A stretch of 64,000 nucleotides of DNA from Pseudomonas fontis (lineage in GTDB: Bacteria; Pseudomonadota; Gammaproteobacteria; Pseudomonadales; Pseudomonadaceae), in contig NZ_JAMDGY010000014.1 in the NCBI RefSeq assembly GCF_028656955.1, positions 62,001 to 126,000 of the forward strand. The letters run 5' to 3'. Below are positions 1-6,948 of the stretch, in pieces. Every line of letters starts with the position of its first letter. The stretch's first letter is position 1. The translations under genes and the position numbers were made by a program. Under the pieces are notes generated by a model. That model worked only from the letters and a program-made list of their open reading frames with translations, had not been told where the DNA came from and ran no database searches.

Positions 1-168
1 GGAGTTCAGGGCGCTGAAAATCAGCGGGCCTGGCGGGTAGATTTCCTTGCCGGCAGCGTGCTCCTGGCGCAGGAACTCGCGCAGCTCGTGCATGTAAGGC
101 TGGTCGAACTCGGCGCGCAGGGCGTGCTTCCAGCTGGGTTCGAGTTTGATGCGGTCGTCGTCAGTCAT
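1..168 (-). CDS. ung: Uracil-DNA glycosylase (5' part, runs off the window)
   Basis: Family-1 uracil-DNA glycosylase, which removes uracil from DNA at the first step of base excision repair. Only the first 56 codons are inside the window, read on the minus strand from the ATG at 166-168. The visible N-terminus has the Ung pattern: a charged start, W13, then [10 protein letters not shown], and the [10 protein letters not shown] motif preceding the catalytic loop, which lies outside the window. It is divergent from the enoyl-CoA hydratase-family gene, with 129 bp between the two starts. The identification rests on the PxGPxIFxAL context and is firm; the rest of the gene cannot be checked. Confidence 0.85.
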   Translation of the reverse strand, partial: MTDDDRIKLEPSWKHALRAEFDQPYMHELREFLRQEHAAGKEIYPPGPLIFSALNS

Positions 169-297
169 GGGGTCATCCGGTCAACAATGGGGCGGACACT
201 AGGAAAGCTGCCCGCGCTTGTCAATCGATCCGACCGGCGACCGGCACATTCACGCCCAGCGGCCATACTTATCGGGATAACCCTAGTGAGGTTGCCC

Positions 298-1404
298 ATG
301 GCCGTGCAGTTCGAACTACTCACCGGCGTTGATGGGGCCCGCATCGGTATCGCCACACTGGATGCGCCGGCGTCGCTCAATGCCCTTTCACTTCCGATGA
401 TCGAGGTGCTCGATGAGCACCTGAATGCCTGGGCCGACGACCCGGCGATTGTCTGTGTGTTGTTACGCGGCAACGGGCCCAAGGCCTTCTGTGCCGGTGG
501 CGATGTGCGCAGCCTGGTCGAGGCCTGCCGAGCCCACCCAGGGGAAGTCCCGCCCCTGGCCGCACGCTTCTTTGCCGCGGAATATCGTCTCGACTATCGC
601 CTGCACCACTACCCCAAGCCGCTGCTGTGCTGGGGCCATGGCCATGTGCTGGGCGGTGGCATGGGGCTGCTGCAAGGCGCGAGCATTCGTATCGTCACCC
701 CCGGCAGCCGGTTGGCGATGCCGGAGATCAGTATCGGCCTGTACCCGGATGTCGGCGCCAGCTGGTTTCTCTCCCGGCTGCCGGGTCGGCTGGGGTTGTT
801 CCTCGGTTTGACCGGTGCGCCGATCAATGCCCGCGACGCGCTGGACCTGGGTTTGGCAGACCGGTTCATGGCGGAAGCGCAGCAGGAGGAGTTGATTGAC
901 GGCCTGTTGCAGTTGAACTGGCAGGAACAGACGGCCATGCAGCTCAACAGCCTGCTCAAGGCCCTGCAATTGCAGGCCCGCGACCACCTGCCTGCCGCGC
1001 AATGGCTACCGCGCCGGCAGCGGATCGATGAATTGCTGGATGTCAGCGACCCGGCCTGTGCCTGGCGGGCGATCTCGCAATTGCGCCAGCAGGATGACCT
1101 GGTATTGGCCAAGGCGGCGCAGACCTTGATGGAGGGCAGCCCGTTGACGGCCCACCTGGTGTGGCAACAGATCCGCAGGGCGCGTTACCTGTCGCTGGGG
1201 CAGGTATTCCAGATGGAGTATGCGATGAGTTTGAACTGCTGCCGGCATCCGGAGTTCAGCGAGGGGGTGCGGGCCCGCTTGCTGGACAAGGACCAGAAGC
1301 CGCATTGGCACTGGCCAGAGATTGCCCAGGTGCCCACGGCGGTGGTTGAGGCACATTTCAGCAAAGCTTGGGAGGGACGGCACCCGCTGGCGGATCTAGT
1401 GTGA
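298..1404 (+). CDS. Enoyl-CoA hydratase/isomerase family protein, 3-hydroxyisobutyryl-CoA hydrolase-like
   Basis: Crotonase-fold acyl-CoA enzyme of 368 aa, the length of the 3-hydroxyisobutyryl-CoA hydrolase branch (simple hydratases are about 260 aa). The oxyanion-hole segments FCAGGD (64-69) and GHVLGGGMGL (115-124) and the branch motif MPExxIGLYPDVG (141-153), with E143 and D151, are intact. The C-terminal 170 residues match the ECH_2 extension. I start at the ATG at 298, preceded by a GAGG ribosome site; an in-frame start at 58 would run through the divergent ung promoter region. In valine degradation the family hydrolyses 3-hydroxyisobutyryl-CoA, but no valine genes lie nearby, so the substrate is an inference. 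Confidence 0.85.
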   Translation: MAVQFELLTGVDGARIGIATLDAPASLNALSLPMIEVLDEHLNAWADDPAIVCVLLRGNGPKAFCAGGDVRSLVEACRAHPGEVPPLAARFFAAEYRLDYRLHHYPKPLLCWGHGHVLGGGMGLLQGASIRIVTPGSRLAMPEISIGLYPDVGASWFLSRLPGRLGLFLGLTGAPINARDALDLGLADRFMAEAQQEELIDGLLQLNWQEQTAMQLNSLLKALQLQARDHLPAAQWLPRRQRIDELLDVSDPACAWRAISQLRQQDDLVLAKAAQTLMEGSPLTAHLVWQQIRRARYLSLGQVFQMEYAMSLNCCRHPEFSEGVRARLLDKDQKPHWHWPEIAQVPTAVVEAHFSKAWEGRHPLADLV

Positions 1405-1438
1405 TCGCTTTATTGCCATAGCGACATGTGGAGAGGCA

Positions 1439-1523
1439 TGTGGGAGCCGGCCTTGCCGGCGATGAGGCCGGTATTGATGACGGCGGGTTCCCCGCCGATC
1501 GCTGGCAATGCCAGCTCCCACAG
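1439..1523. repeat. REP pair (inverted, P. putida type)
   Basis: Two inverted copies of the GGGAGC-CGGC-TTGCC-GGCGAT palindrome: one at 1439-1471 beginning TGTGGGAGCCGG, the other a diverged reverse copy at 1490-1523 ending CAGCTCCCACAG. It lies between two convergent genes, the usual REP position. Confidence 0.85.
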
Positions 1524-1582
1524 AGGCTTGTGCAAGGAAGTTGTTCCGCAGCGTCAGTGATGGTTAAAAATCGCCTCCACCC

Positions 1583-1939
1583 TCAACGGTGCCAGTTCCG
1601 ATCCGGCCATCCATCCCGGTTGCGGTCCTGATTCCCCCGCGAAGGCCCCTGGCGATGGTAACGCGAGTCATACCCCCGCCCAGGATACGGTTTGTAATAC
1701 GGCCCCGGTGCCGGCCGGTAATAACGCGGCGCCGGCGCGTAGTAGCGCGGTTGCGGCGGCACGACATAGTAGCCACGGTTGTAGTAGTTGTTCGGATACG
1801 CCGGCCGGTAGTAACCCGGGTAACCATAGCGATCAGCACTGTACACCTCGGTGCGGTAGTAGTCCTGGCCTCCGTAATAGGGTGCGCAAGCGGTTGTCAG
1901 CAATGCAAGCGAGACAATCAGCAAAATTCGACGATACAT
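1583..1939 (-). CDS. Tyrosine-rich putative lipoprotein
   Basis: 118-aa small exported protein of unknown function. The N-terminus is a lipoprotein signal (MYRRILLIVSLALLTTAC) with a lipobox ending at C18. The mature part is extremely rich in Tyr, Pro and Arg: about 24 tyrosines and eight YY pairs. The tail DRNRDGWPDRNWHR resembles the tails of small envelope proteins in other pseudomonads. The ATG at 1939 is chosen because AGGAGG precedes it at good spacing; the frame is open further upstream but without a ribosome site. It is monocistronic. Function not recognised; an outer-membrane location is inferred. Confidence 0.75.
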   Translation of the reverse strand: MYRRILLIVSLALLTTACAPYYGGQDYYRTEVYSADRYGYPGYYRPAYPNNYYNRGYYVVPPQPRYYAPAPRYYRPAPGPYYKPYPGRGYDSRYHRQGPSRGNQDRNRDGWPDRNWHR

Positions 1940-2151
1940 GGCGGCCTCCTGGACCGCGAAACTGCACATCCCAGCGGCGCTGGTCGGCGTCGACGGGCAA
2001 TGCTTCGTCGACATTGCATCAGACAGCGAAATCGCGATCCGGTGCGATTTTCGAAATAAATTGAAACAACGCTAATAACCGCAAAATACCTCCAGTTATT
2101 TCTGCCGCTAGCTTCTAGAATGCAATCACAAAAATAGCTCCCGGAACTCCC

Positions 2152-3639
2152 ATGCTGCTTCGCTCCGCCATGCTCTCGCAACGATCCCTGCTTCTGGCGT
2201 TGCTGGTATTGCTGGGGTGCGGTTTTTTTGCCACATCGCTGATCAGCTATTTCTCTTCACGCAGCTCGGTGCGTGACCACATCATCAACACCGAACTGCC
2301 GCTGACCTCCGACAACGTCTACTCGGAAATCCAGAAAGACCTGCTGCGACCCATCGTGATTTCCTCGATGATGGCCCAGGACACCTTCCTGCGCGATTGG
2401 GTGATCGGCGGTGAACAGGACAGCGCCAGGATCACCCACTACCTGAGCGAGACCGCCGCGCAACAGCATGCCTACACGGCTTTCTTCGTTTCAGAGGCGA
2501 GTAGCACCTACTACCAGTCCAAAGGCGTGCTGAAGAAGATCAACCCGCAAGACCCACGCGACCGCTGGTACCCACGGGTGCGGGACATGCAGGCGCCCTA
2601 CGAGATCAACGTCGACCTGGACATGGCCAACCAGGACGCACTGACCCTGTTCATCAACTACAAGGTCTTTGACTACAACCAGCAGTTCATCGGCGTGGCA
2701 GGGGTCGGGCTCACCGTGGAATCGGTGGTACGCCTGATCGACGACTATCAGCAGCGCTACCAGCGCACGGTGTATTTCGTCGACACCGAGGGCCGCTTGG
2801 TTCTCACAGGTTCCTCAGGGGGGCCCGATGGCGCACGTAGCGGCACCACACTGCGCGACATTTCCAAGCTCGCCAACCTGCTTGAACGCATGCCCACCCC
2901 CATTACTGGTAGCCACGAATACAGCAGCGGCGGCCACAGCCATTTCCTCAATGTGCGGATGATCCCGGAGCTGAACTGGTACCTGTTCGTCGACAAGCAC
3001 GAGACGGCAGCGTTGAACAGTGTGCGCCAGTCGCTCTACATCAACCTGGTGATCTGCGCGGTGATCACCCTGGTGGTGCTCTCGCTGCTCAATGCGATGG
3101 TGCGACGCCATCAGAACAGCATCCAGGAACTGGCCACCCGCGACAGCCTGACCGGCCTGCTCAATCGCCGCGCCTTCGACCTGCTGGCCGCGCAGGCGCT
3201 GCTTGAGGCCGAACGCGAGCCGATGCCGCTGGCCACCTTGATGCTCGACCTGGACCGTTTCAAATCGCTCAACGACACCCATGGCCATCTGGCCGGCGAC
3301 GAAGTGCTGCGCCAGTTTTCCCGGGTCATGGAGAGCTGCCTGCGCCACGCCGATATCATCTGTCGCTGGGGCGGCGAGGAATTTGTCGTGCTGCTCAAGG
3401 AGGTCGACGGCGCGGCCGCGTTCGCCGTGGCCGAGAAGATCCGCCAGCGTACCGAGCAGTTGAGCTTCAGCTACGCCGGCACCGCCATCAGCATGACTGT
3501 CAGTATTGGCTTGAGCACGCTGCAGCCCGACGATACCCTGCACAGCCTGATCGCCCGCGCCGATCACGCGCTGTACCGCGCCAAGCAAGGCGGGCGCAAT
3601 CGCGTCTGCTCCGAACTGTCCAGGTCCCAGCATGAATGA
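2152..3639 (+). CDS. Membrane-bound diguanylate cyclase with periplasmic sensor domain
   Basis: Makes c-di-GMP from two GTP. The 495-aa protein has one membrane segment at about 13-33, a periplasmic Cache-like sensor region (about 40-290), a second membrane segment at about 296-316 and a C-terminal GGDEF domain (330-490). The active-site motif is GGEEF (407-411), functional in many cyclases, with an RxxD product-inhibition site at R398-D401 exactly five residues upstream. No EAL domain is present. A second in-frame ATG at 2170 (residue 7) is possible; neither start has a strong ribosome site. The stop overlaps the next gene by 8 bp, suggesting co-transcription. The sensed ligand is unknown. 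Confidence 0.9.
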   Translation: MLLRSAMLSQRSLLLALLVLLGCGFFATSLISYFSSRSSVRDHIINTELPLTSDNVYSEIQKDLLRPIVISSMMAQDTFLRDWVIGGEQDSARITHYLSETAAQQHAYTAFFVSEASSTYYQSKGVLKKINPQDPRDRWYPRVRDMQAPYEINVDLDMANQDALTLFINYKVFDYNQQFIGVAGVGLTVESVVRLIDDYQQRYQRTVYFVDTEGRLVLTGSSGGPDGARSGTTLRDISKLANLLERMPTPITGSHEYSSGGHSHFLNVRMIPELNWYLFVDKHETAALNSVRQSLYINLVICAVITLVVLSLLNAMVRRHQNSIQELATRDSLTGLLNRRAFDLLAAQALLEAEREPMPLATLMLDLDRFKSLNDTHGHLAGDEVLRQFSRVMESCLRHADIICRWGGEEFVVLLKEVDGAAAFAVAEKIRQRTEQLSFSYAGTAISMTVSIGLSTLQPDDTLHSLIARADHALYRAKQGGRNRVCSELSRSQHE

Positions 3640-3853
3640 CACCCGCCTCTGCCCTGCCTGTGGCGCCAGCAACCAGTGCAGCCTCGCCGACCCACGCAGC
3701 GCAGCCCAGGCCTGCTGGTGCTACAGCGTGTCAATCGACCCCAAGGTGATCGAGGCCCTGCCCCCTGAACTGCGCAATCAATCATGCCTGTGCCCGCGTT
3801 GTGCCCAGGTCGATCTGCAATTGCAGGCAGCCAAGGGCAAGGCCAACCGGTAA
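3632..3853 (+). CDS. Small cysteine-rich CWC-type zinc-binding protein
   Basis: 73-aa protein with eight cysteines in zinc-ribbon-like spacing: C7-x2-C10, C16, C28-W-C30 and C52-x-C54-x2-C57. The CWC triplet at 28-30 is the signature of the family called cysteine-rich CWC. It probably binds one or two zinc ions; no function is established that I know of. Its ATG lies inside the end of the diguanylate cyclase gene (8-bp overlap), and rsuA starts 32 bp downstream, so the three genes are probably one transcript with translational coupling. Confidence 0.8.
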   Translation: MNDTRLCPACGASNQCSLADPRSAAQACWCYSVSIDPKVIEALPPELRNQSCLCPRCAQVDLQLQAAKGKANR

Positions 3854-3885
3854 ACTGCACCCCCGTATTGCACCTGGCTGCACCC

Positions 3886-4578
3886 ATGCGTCTTGATCGA
3901 TTCCTCAGCAACCTGCCCTGCTTCAACCGTCAGCAAGTTCGCCTGCTACTGGTGGAACGGCGCGTGCGTGTCGATGGCATTGCAGTCGCTGACCCCAAGC
4001 ATGAAGTGCGTGAATTCAGCCGCGTGGAAGTTGATGGACAGGTGCTGCAGGCCGGGCGTCCGGCACGCTACTTCATGCTGCACAAGCCAGCCGGGTGCGT
4101 CAGTGCCACGCTTGATCCGCAGCATCCGACAGTGCTCGACCTGATCGACGAACCGGACAAGGGCGACCTGCACATCGCCGGACGCCTGGACTACAACACC
4201 ACTGGCCTCATGCTGATCACCAACGACGGCCAGTGGTCGCGCCGCCTGACCCAGCCGAAAACCAAGCTGCCCAAGGTGTACTACGTCGAGACCGAACAGC
4301 CGATCGAACAGGCCTATGTGGCGAAATTTCACGAGGGCTTCTACTTCGCCTTCGAAGACCTCACCACCCAGCCGGCAGAGCTGGTCGTGCTGGGCAGTCA
4401 CAGCGCCCGTCTAAGCATCGTTGAAGGCCGTTATCACCAGGTAAAACGCATGTTCGGCTTCTACGACAACAAGGTCGTGGGCCTGCACCGGGAGCGCATG
4501 GGGCCGCTGGTGCTTGATCCAGAGCTGTTGCCCGGCCAGTACCGAGCGCTGCGCCCGGACGAGATCGCGTCGATCTGA
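3886..4578 (+). CDS. rsuA: 16S rRNA pseudouridine synthase RsuA
   Basis: 230-aa RsuA-family enzyme (E. coli RsuA is 231 aa), which isomerises U516 of 16S rRNA to pseudouridine. An N-terminal S4-like RNA-binding segment (1-55, MRLDRFLSNL...) is followed by the catalytic domain. The catalytic aspartate is D102 in GRLDYNTTGL, the same number as in E. coli RsuA. The family motif EGRYHQVKRMF and the end LHRERMGPL are intact. The ATG at 3886 gives the family-typical N-terminus; the upstream extension in frame has no RsuA similarity. Other RsuA-clan enzymes (RluE, RluB) are possible, but the C-terminal match favours RsuA. Confidence 0.88.
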   Translation: MRLDRFLSNLPCFNRQQVRLLLVERRVRVDGIAVADPKHEVREFSRVEVDGQVLQAGRPARYFMLHKPAGCVSATLDPQHPTVLDLIDEPDKGDLHIAGRLDYNTTGLMLITNDGQWSRRLTQPKTKLPKVYYVETEQPIEQAYVAKFHEGFYFAFEDLTTQPAELVVLGSHSARLSIVEGRYHQVKRMFGFYDNKVVGLHRERMGPLVLDPELLPGQYRALRPDEIASI

Positions 4579-4898
4579 GATCTGCACCATCCGGCAGATT
4601 TATTTGTTCAATCGCCCCAATGGCACTTGCGGGTTTGCCACCTCCCTGCTTGAATCCAATCGTCGGTCTGCATGTGACCAACCAGTCACGCCGTTAGTCT
4701 AAGACACCTTTTTGCTGGCGACCTGTGCCTTGAAGCCCGGGCGTCCGGCAGATTGCCCACCTAATAACAACACCCGTCGACCAGTGTGCAACGGATCGGC
4801 AAGGGCCCCCCGTTTCAATCAAGGCGAATGCCTACCTGTCATAAAGAACGTGCAGGCTTGCTTGCGCGGATACCCTTTTTGCGCCAGGAGTCGATGAC
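4579..4898. other. Intergenic region upstream of phaG
   Basis: 320 bp without a convincing gene. It probably holds the phaG promoter. The one structured element I see is GTGAC-CAACCA-GTCAC at 4674-4689, a 5-bp inverted repeat with a 6-nt centre that could be an operator. AGGAG at 4886-4890 is the phaG ribosome site. Confidence 0.5.
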
Positions 4899-5783
4899 AT
4901 GAGGCCAGAAATTGCTGTGCTGGATATACAAGGTCAGTACCGGGTTTACACGGAGTTCTATCGCGCAGACGCCGCCGAAAAAACGATCATCATGATCAAC
5001 GGCTCGCTCGCCACCACAGCTTCTTTTGCACAGACGGTGCGTAGCCTGCACCCGCAATTCAACGTTGTGCTGTACGACCAGCCGTATGCCGGCAAGTCCA
5101 AGGCGCACAATCGCAATGAGCATTTGCTCACCAAGGAAACCGAAGGGCAGATCCTGCTCGAGCTGATCGACCATTTTGCTGCCGATCACCTGATGTCGTT
5201 TTCCTGGGGCGGCGCCTGCACCTTGCTGGCGTTAGCGCACAAGCCACGGCGCATCGAAAAGGCGGTGGTCAGTTCGTTCTCGCCGGTGATCAACGAGCCG
5301 ATGCGCGACTACCTGGAGCGTGGCAGCCGCTACCTGAAGGCGTGTGATCGCTATCAGGTCGGCAACCTGGTCAACGACACCATCGGCAAGCACTTGCCGT
5401 CGTTGTTCAAGCGTTTCAACTATCGGCATGTGAGCAGCCTGGATACCCACGAATACCGGCAGATGCACTTTCACATCCACCAGGTGCTTGACCATGACCT
5501 GGAGCGTGCGCTCAAGGGGGCCCAGGCGATTGATATCCCGGTGCTGTTCATGAATGGCGAGTGGGATGAGTACACCACCAGTGACGATGCGCGCCAGTTT
5601 GGCCGGCATGTGCGCAACAGCCACTTCAGCCGTATCCAGAGTGCAGGTCACTTCCTCGACATGGAGCACAAAGCGGCCTGCCGAGATACGCGTGAAGTCT
5701 TGCTGGGCTTTCTGAAACCGACGCCACGGGAAGCACGTAGTCGTTACCTGCCTGTGCAGGGCCAGCATGCATTGGCTATCTGA
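4899..5783 (+). CDS. phaG: (R)-3-hydroxydecanoyl-ACP thioesterase/transacylase PhaG
   Basis: 294-aa alpha/beta-hydrolase-fold enzyme that diverts (R)-3-hydroxyacyl-ACP from fatty-acid synthesis toward medium-chain polyhydroxyalkanoate. The N-terminus MRPEIAVLDIQGQYRVYTEF is what I remember for P. putida PhaG, and the protein is homologous to RhlA of rhamnolipid synthesis. The catalytic residues S102 (SFSWGG), D223 (GEWDEYTT) and H251 (SAGHFLD) have exactly the numbers reported for RhlA. RhlA itself is unlikely because there is no rhlB. The gene is alone on its transcript, with a good AGGAG 8 nt before the ATG. Historically it was called a transacylase; later work treats it as a thioesterase. 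Confidence 0.93.
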   Translation: MRPEIAVLDIQGQYRVYTEFYRADAAEKTIIMINGSLATTASFAQTVRSLHPQFNVVLYDQPYAGKSKAHNRNEHLLTKETEGQILLELIDHFAADHLMSFSWGGACTLLALAHKPRRIEKAVVSSFSPVINEPMRDYLERGSRYLKACDRYQVGNLVNDTIGKHLPSLFKRFNYRHVSSLDTHEYRQMHFHIHQVLDHDLERALKGAQAIDIPVLFMNGEWDEYTTSDDARQFGRHVRNSHFSRIQSAGHFLDMEHKAACRDTREVLLGFLKPTPREARSRYLPVQGQHALAI

Positions 5784-5895
5784 AGGAGACGGGCGCCTGT
5801 TGTGCAGCACCCCGCATCACCCGCCCGTTGGGGGCCAAGGATGATGCAAAACCTGCGCAACAGGCCGCACGCAAAGAAGTTTTCTGCATAAAAGC

Positions 5896-5924
5896 TTCAA
5901 ATCGTCGCGCTGTTCTGGTACAAA
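5896..5924 (+). promoter_or_regulatory. Probable sigma70 promoter of tRNA-Gly
   Basis: TTCAAA (5896-5901), a 17-bp spacer and TACAAA (5919-5924) end 12 bp before the mature tRNA 5' end. The boxes are imperfect but correctly spaced and placed. Confidence 0.45.
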
Positions 5925-5936
5925 GTGGCCCTGCGC

Positions 5937-6010
5937 GCGGGTGTCGTATAATGGCATTACTCCAGCTTCCCAAGCTGATAACGAGGGTTCGATTCCCTTC
6001 ACCCGCTCCA
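5937..6010 (+). tRNA. tRNA-Gly (anticodon CCC)
   Basis: Cloverleaf of 74 nt. The 7-bp acceptor stem GCGGGTG pairs with CACCCGC at 6000-6006, followed by the discriminator T6007 and an encoded CCA at 6008-6010. The anticodon loop is TTCCCAA with CCC at 34-36, reading GGG glycine codons. The T arm is GAGGGTTCGATTCCCTT. It is a single tRNA, not part of an operon. Its 3' end is a class of site used by integrases, but I saw no integrase and no repeat of the tRNA end downstream. Confidence 0.95.
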
Positions 6011-6286
6011 GTTTCTCCCCTCCTGTAATACCCCTCCTCTGTTTTAAATATCCCTACATAGTTTTGCTTCTGTGCGCACTGCCAGCTTGATTTGGCTCAT
6101 CTGCAACACTGCGCACCTGTATTACCCTTCACCGCCTTTACTGCACGCAACCTCCCGCATCACATCCCGGCCTGTAAAAGCACCGGCTCTGCCATGGTTG
6201 ATTGACGCCGTGCATTCGTCGGGAACCGGCTAGGCACAATCGAAACCAGTGTGTACGATACACACCATCGTTCCATGGAGGGACGC
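6011..6286. other. Gap between tRNA-Gly and hicA
   Basis: 276 bp, pyrimidine-rich for the first 60 bp, with no open frame that has a ribosome site. It contains the hicAB operator at its right end. No repeat of the tRNA 3' end was seen. Confidence 0.5.
6249..6265. promoter_or_regulatory. Perfect 17-bp palindrome upstream of hicA, candidate HicB operator
   Basis: GTGTGTA-CGA-TACACAC is a perfect 7-bp inverted repeat around CGA, ending 21 bp before the hicA start. HicB antitoxins with DNA-binding C-terminal domains repress their own operons through palindromes of this size. The assignment is inferred from position and symmetry. Confidence 0.6.
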
Positions 6287-6487
6287 ATGCGCAGTCGAGA
6301 GGTGATCAGGATGATCGAAGCAGCGGGTTGGTATGAAGTCGCGGTCAAGGGTAGCCACCATCAGTTCAAGCACGCGCTCAGAATCGGCCGGGTTACCGTC
6401 CCCCAGCCGCAGAGCGACCTGCCCATCGGCACGGTCATGAACATATTCAAACAGACCGGGCTTAACCGCAGCGGGCTTGCTCACTAA
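6287..6487 (+). CDS. hicA: HicA family toxin (mRNA interferase)
   Basis: 66-aa toxin of the type II HicAB system, a small dsRNA-binding-fold ribonuclease that cleaves mRNA and tmRNA. The motif GWYEVAVKGSHHQFKH carries the catalytic histidine at H24 in GSHHQ, and the C-terminal LPIGTV turn is typical. The ATG at 6287 follows GGAGGG, giving the usual HicA length; longer starts at 6251 or 6275 lie in the operator and ribosome site. Its TAA overlaps a possible ATG of hicB, so toxin and antitoxin are translationally coupled, toxin first, as is usual for hicAB. Confidence 0.92.
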   Translation: MRSREVIRMIEAAGWYEVAVKGSHHQFKHALRIGRVTVPQPQSDLPIGTVMNIFKQTGLNRSGLAH

Positions 6488-6507
6488 TGCATGCGGAGAC
6501 CCAGCCC

Positions 6508-6909
6508 ATGAAATTCCCCGTCGTACTGCACAAGGACGCCGATTCCGAATACGGCGTCAGCATCCCCGACCTGCCCGGCTGCTATTCCTCCGGCGCCAGT
6601 GTCGCCCAGGCCCTGGACAACACCCTGGAAGCCATGGCCCTGCACTTCGAAGGCCTGGTAGCCGACAAACAGCCGCTGCCACGGGCAAAAGAAGTCGATA
6701 TCCATATTGCCAACCCCAACTATGCCGGCGGCATCTGGGCCGTGGTGGAGTTCGACATCACCCCCTACCTGGGTAAATCGGTGCGCTTCAACGCCACCCT
6801 CCCGGAAAACCTGCTGCAACGTATCGACGATCGCGTGCAAAAGGATCATCGTTACGCCTCACGTTCGGGCTTCCTGGCCGCTGCGGCCTTGCGCGAATTA
6901 CTCAGCTAA
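6508..6909 (+). CDS. hicB: HicB family antitoxin
   Basis: 133-aa antitoxin that binds and blocks HicA and represses the operon. Residues 1-70 form the degenerate RNase H fold (MKFPVVLHKD, YGVSIPDLPGCYSSG, then the helix with ALDNTLEAM). The C-terminal part, FNATLPENLLQRIDDRV through GFLAAAALREL, looks like a ribbon-helix-helix DNA-binding domain. I chose the ATG at 6508 because GGAG lies 9 nt upstream and MKFPVVLHKD is the normal HicB start. An in-frame ATG at 6487 overlaps the hicA stop and would add seven residues. Confidence 0.92.
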   Translation: MKFPVVLHKDADSEYGVSIPDLPGCYSSGASVAQALDNTLEAMALHFEGLVADKQPLPRAKEVDIHIANPNYAGGIWAVVEFDITPYLGKSVRFNATLPENLLQRIDDRVQKDHRYASRSGFLAAAALRELLS

Positions 6910-6948
6910 CTCGCCAGCCCTACCCTGAAACAGTCAAAGGATTTGTAC

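Noticed and set aside
4621..4639. TGGCAC...TTTGC, sigma54-like, upstream of phaG
   Set aside because: The GG and GC elements are 13 bp apart, where 10 is required.
4673..4690. TGTGA...TCAC, possible Crp/Vfr site upstream of phaG
   Set aside because: The spacer is 8 bp, not the 6 bp of the Crp consensus; only the shorter inverted repeat is reported.
5937..6286. tRNA-Gly followed by hicAB, as an integrated island
   Set aside because: No integrase, no direct repeat of the tRNA 3' end, and the downstream genes look like normal chromosome.
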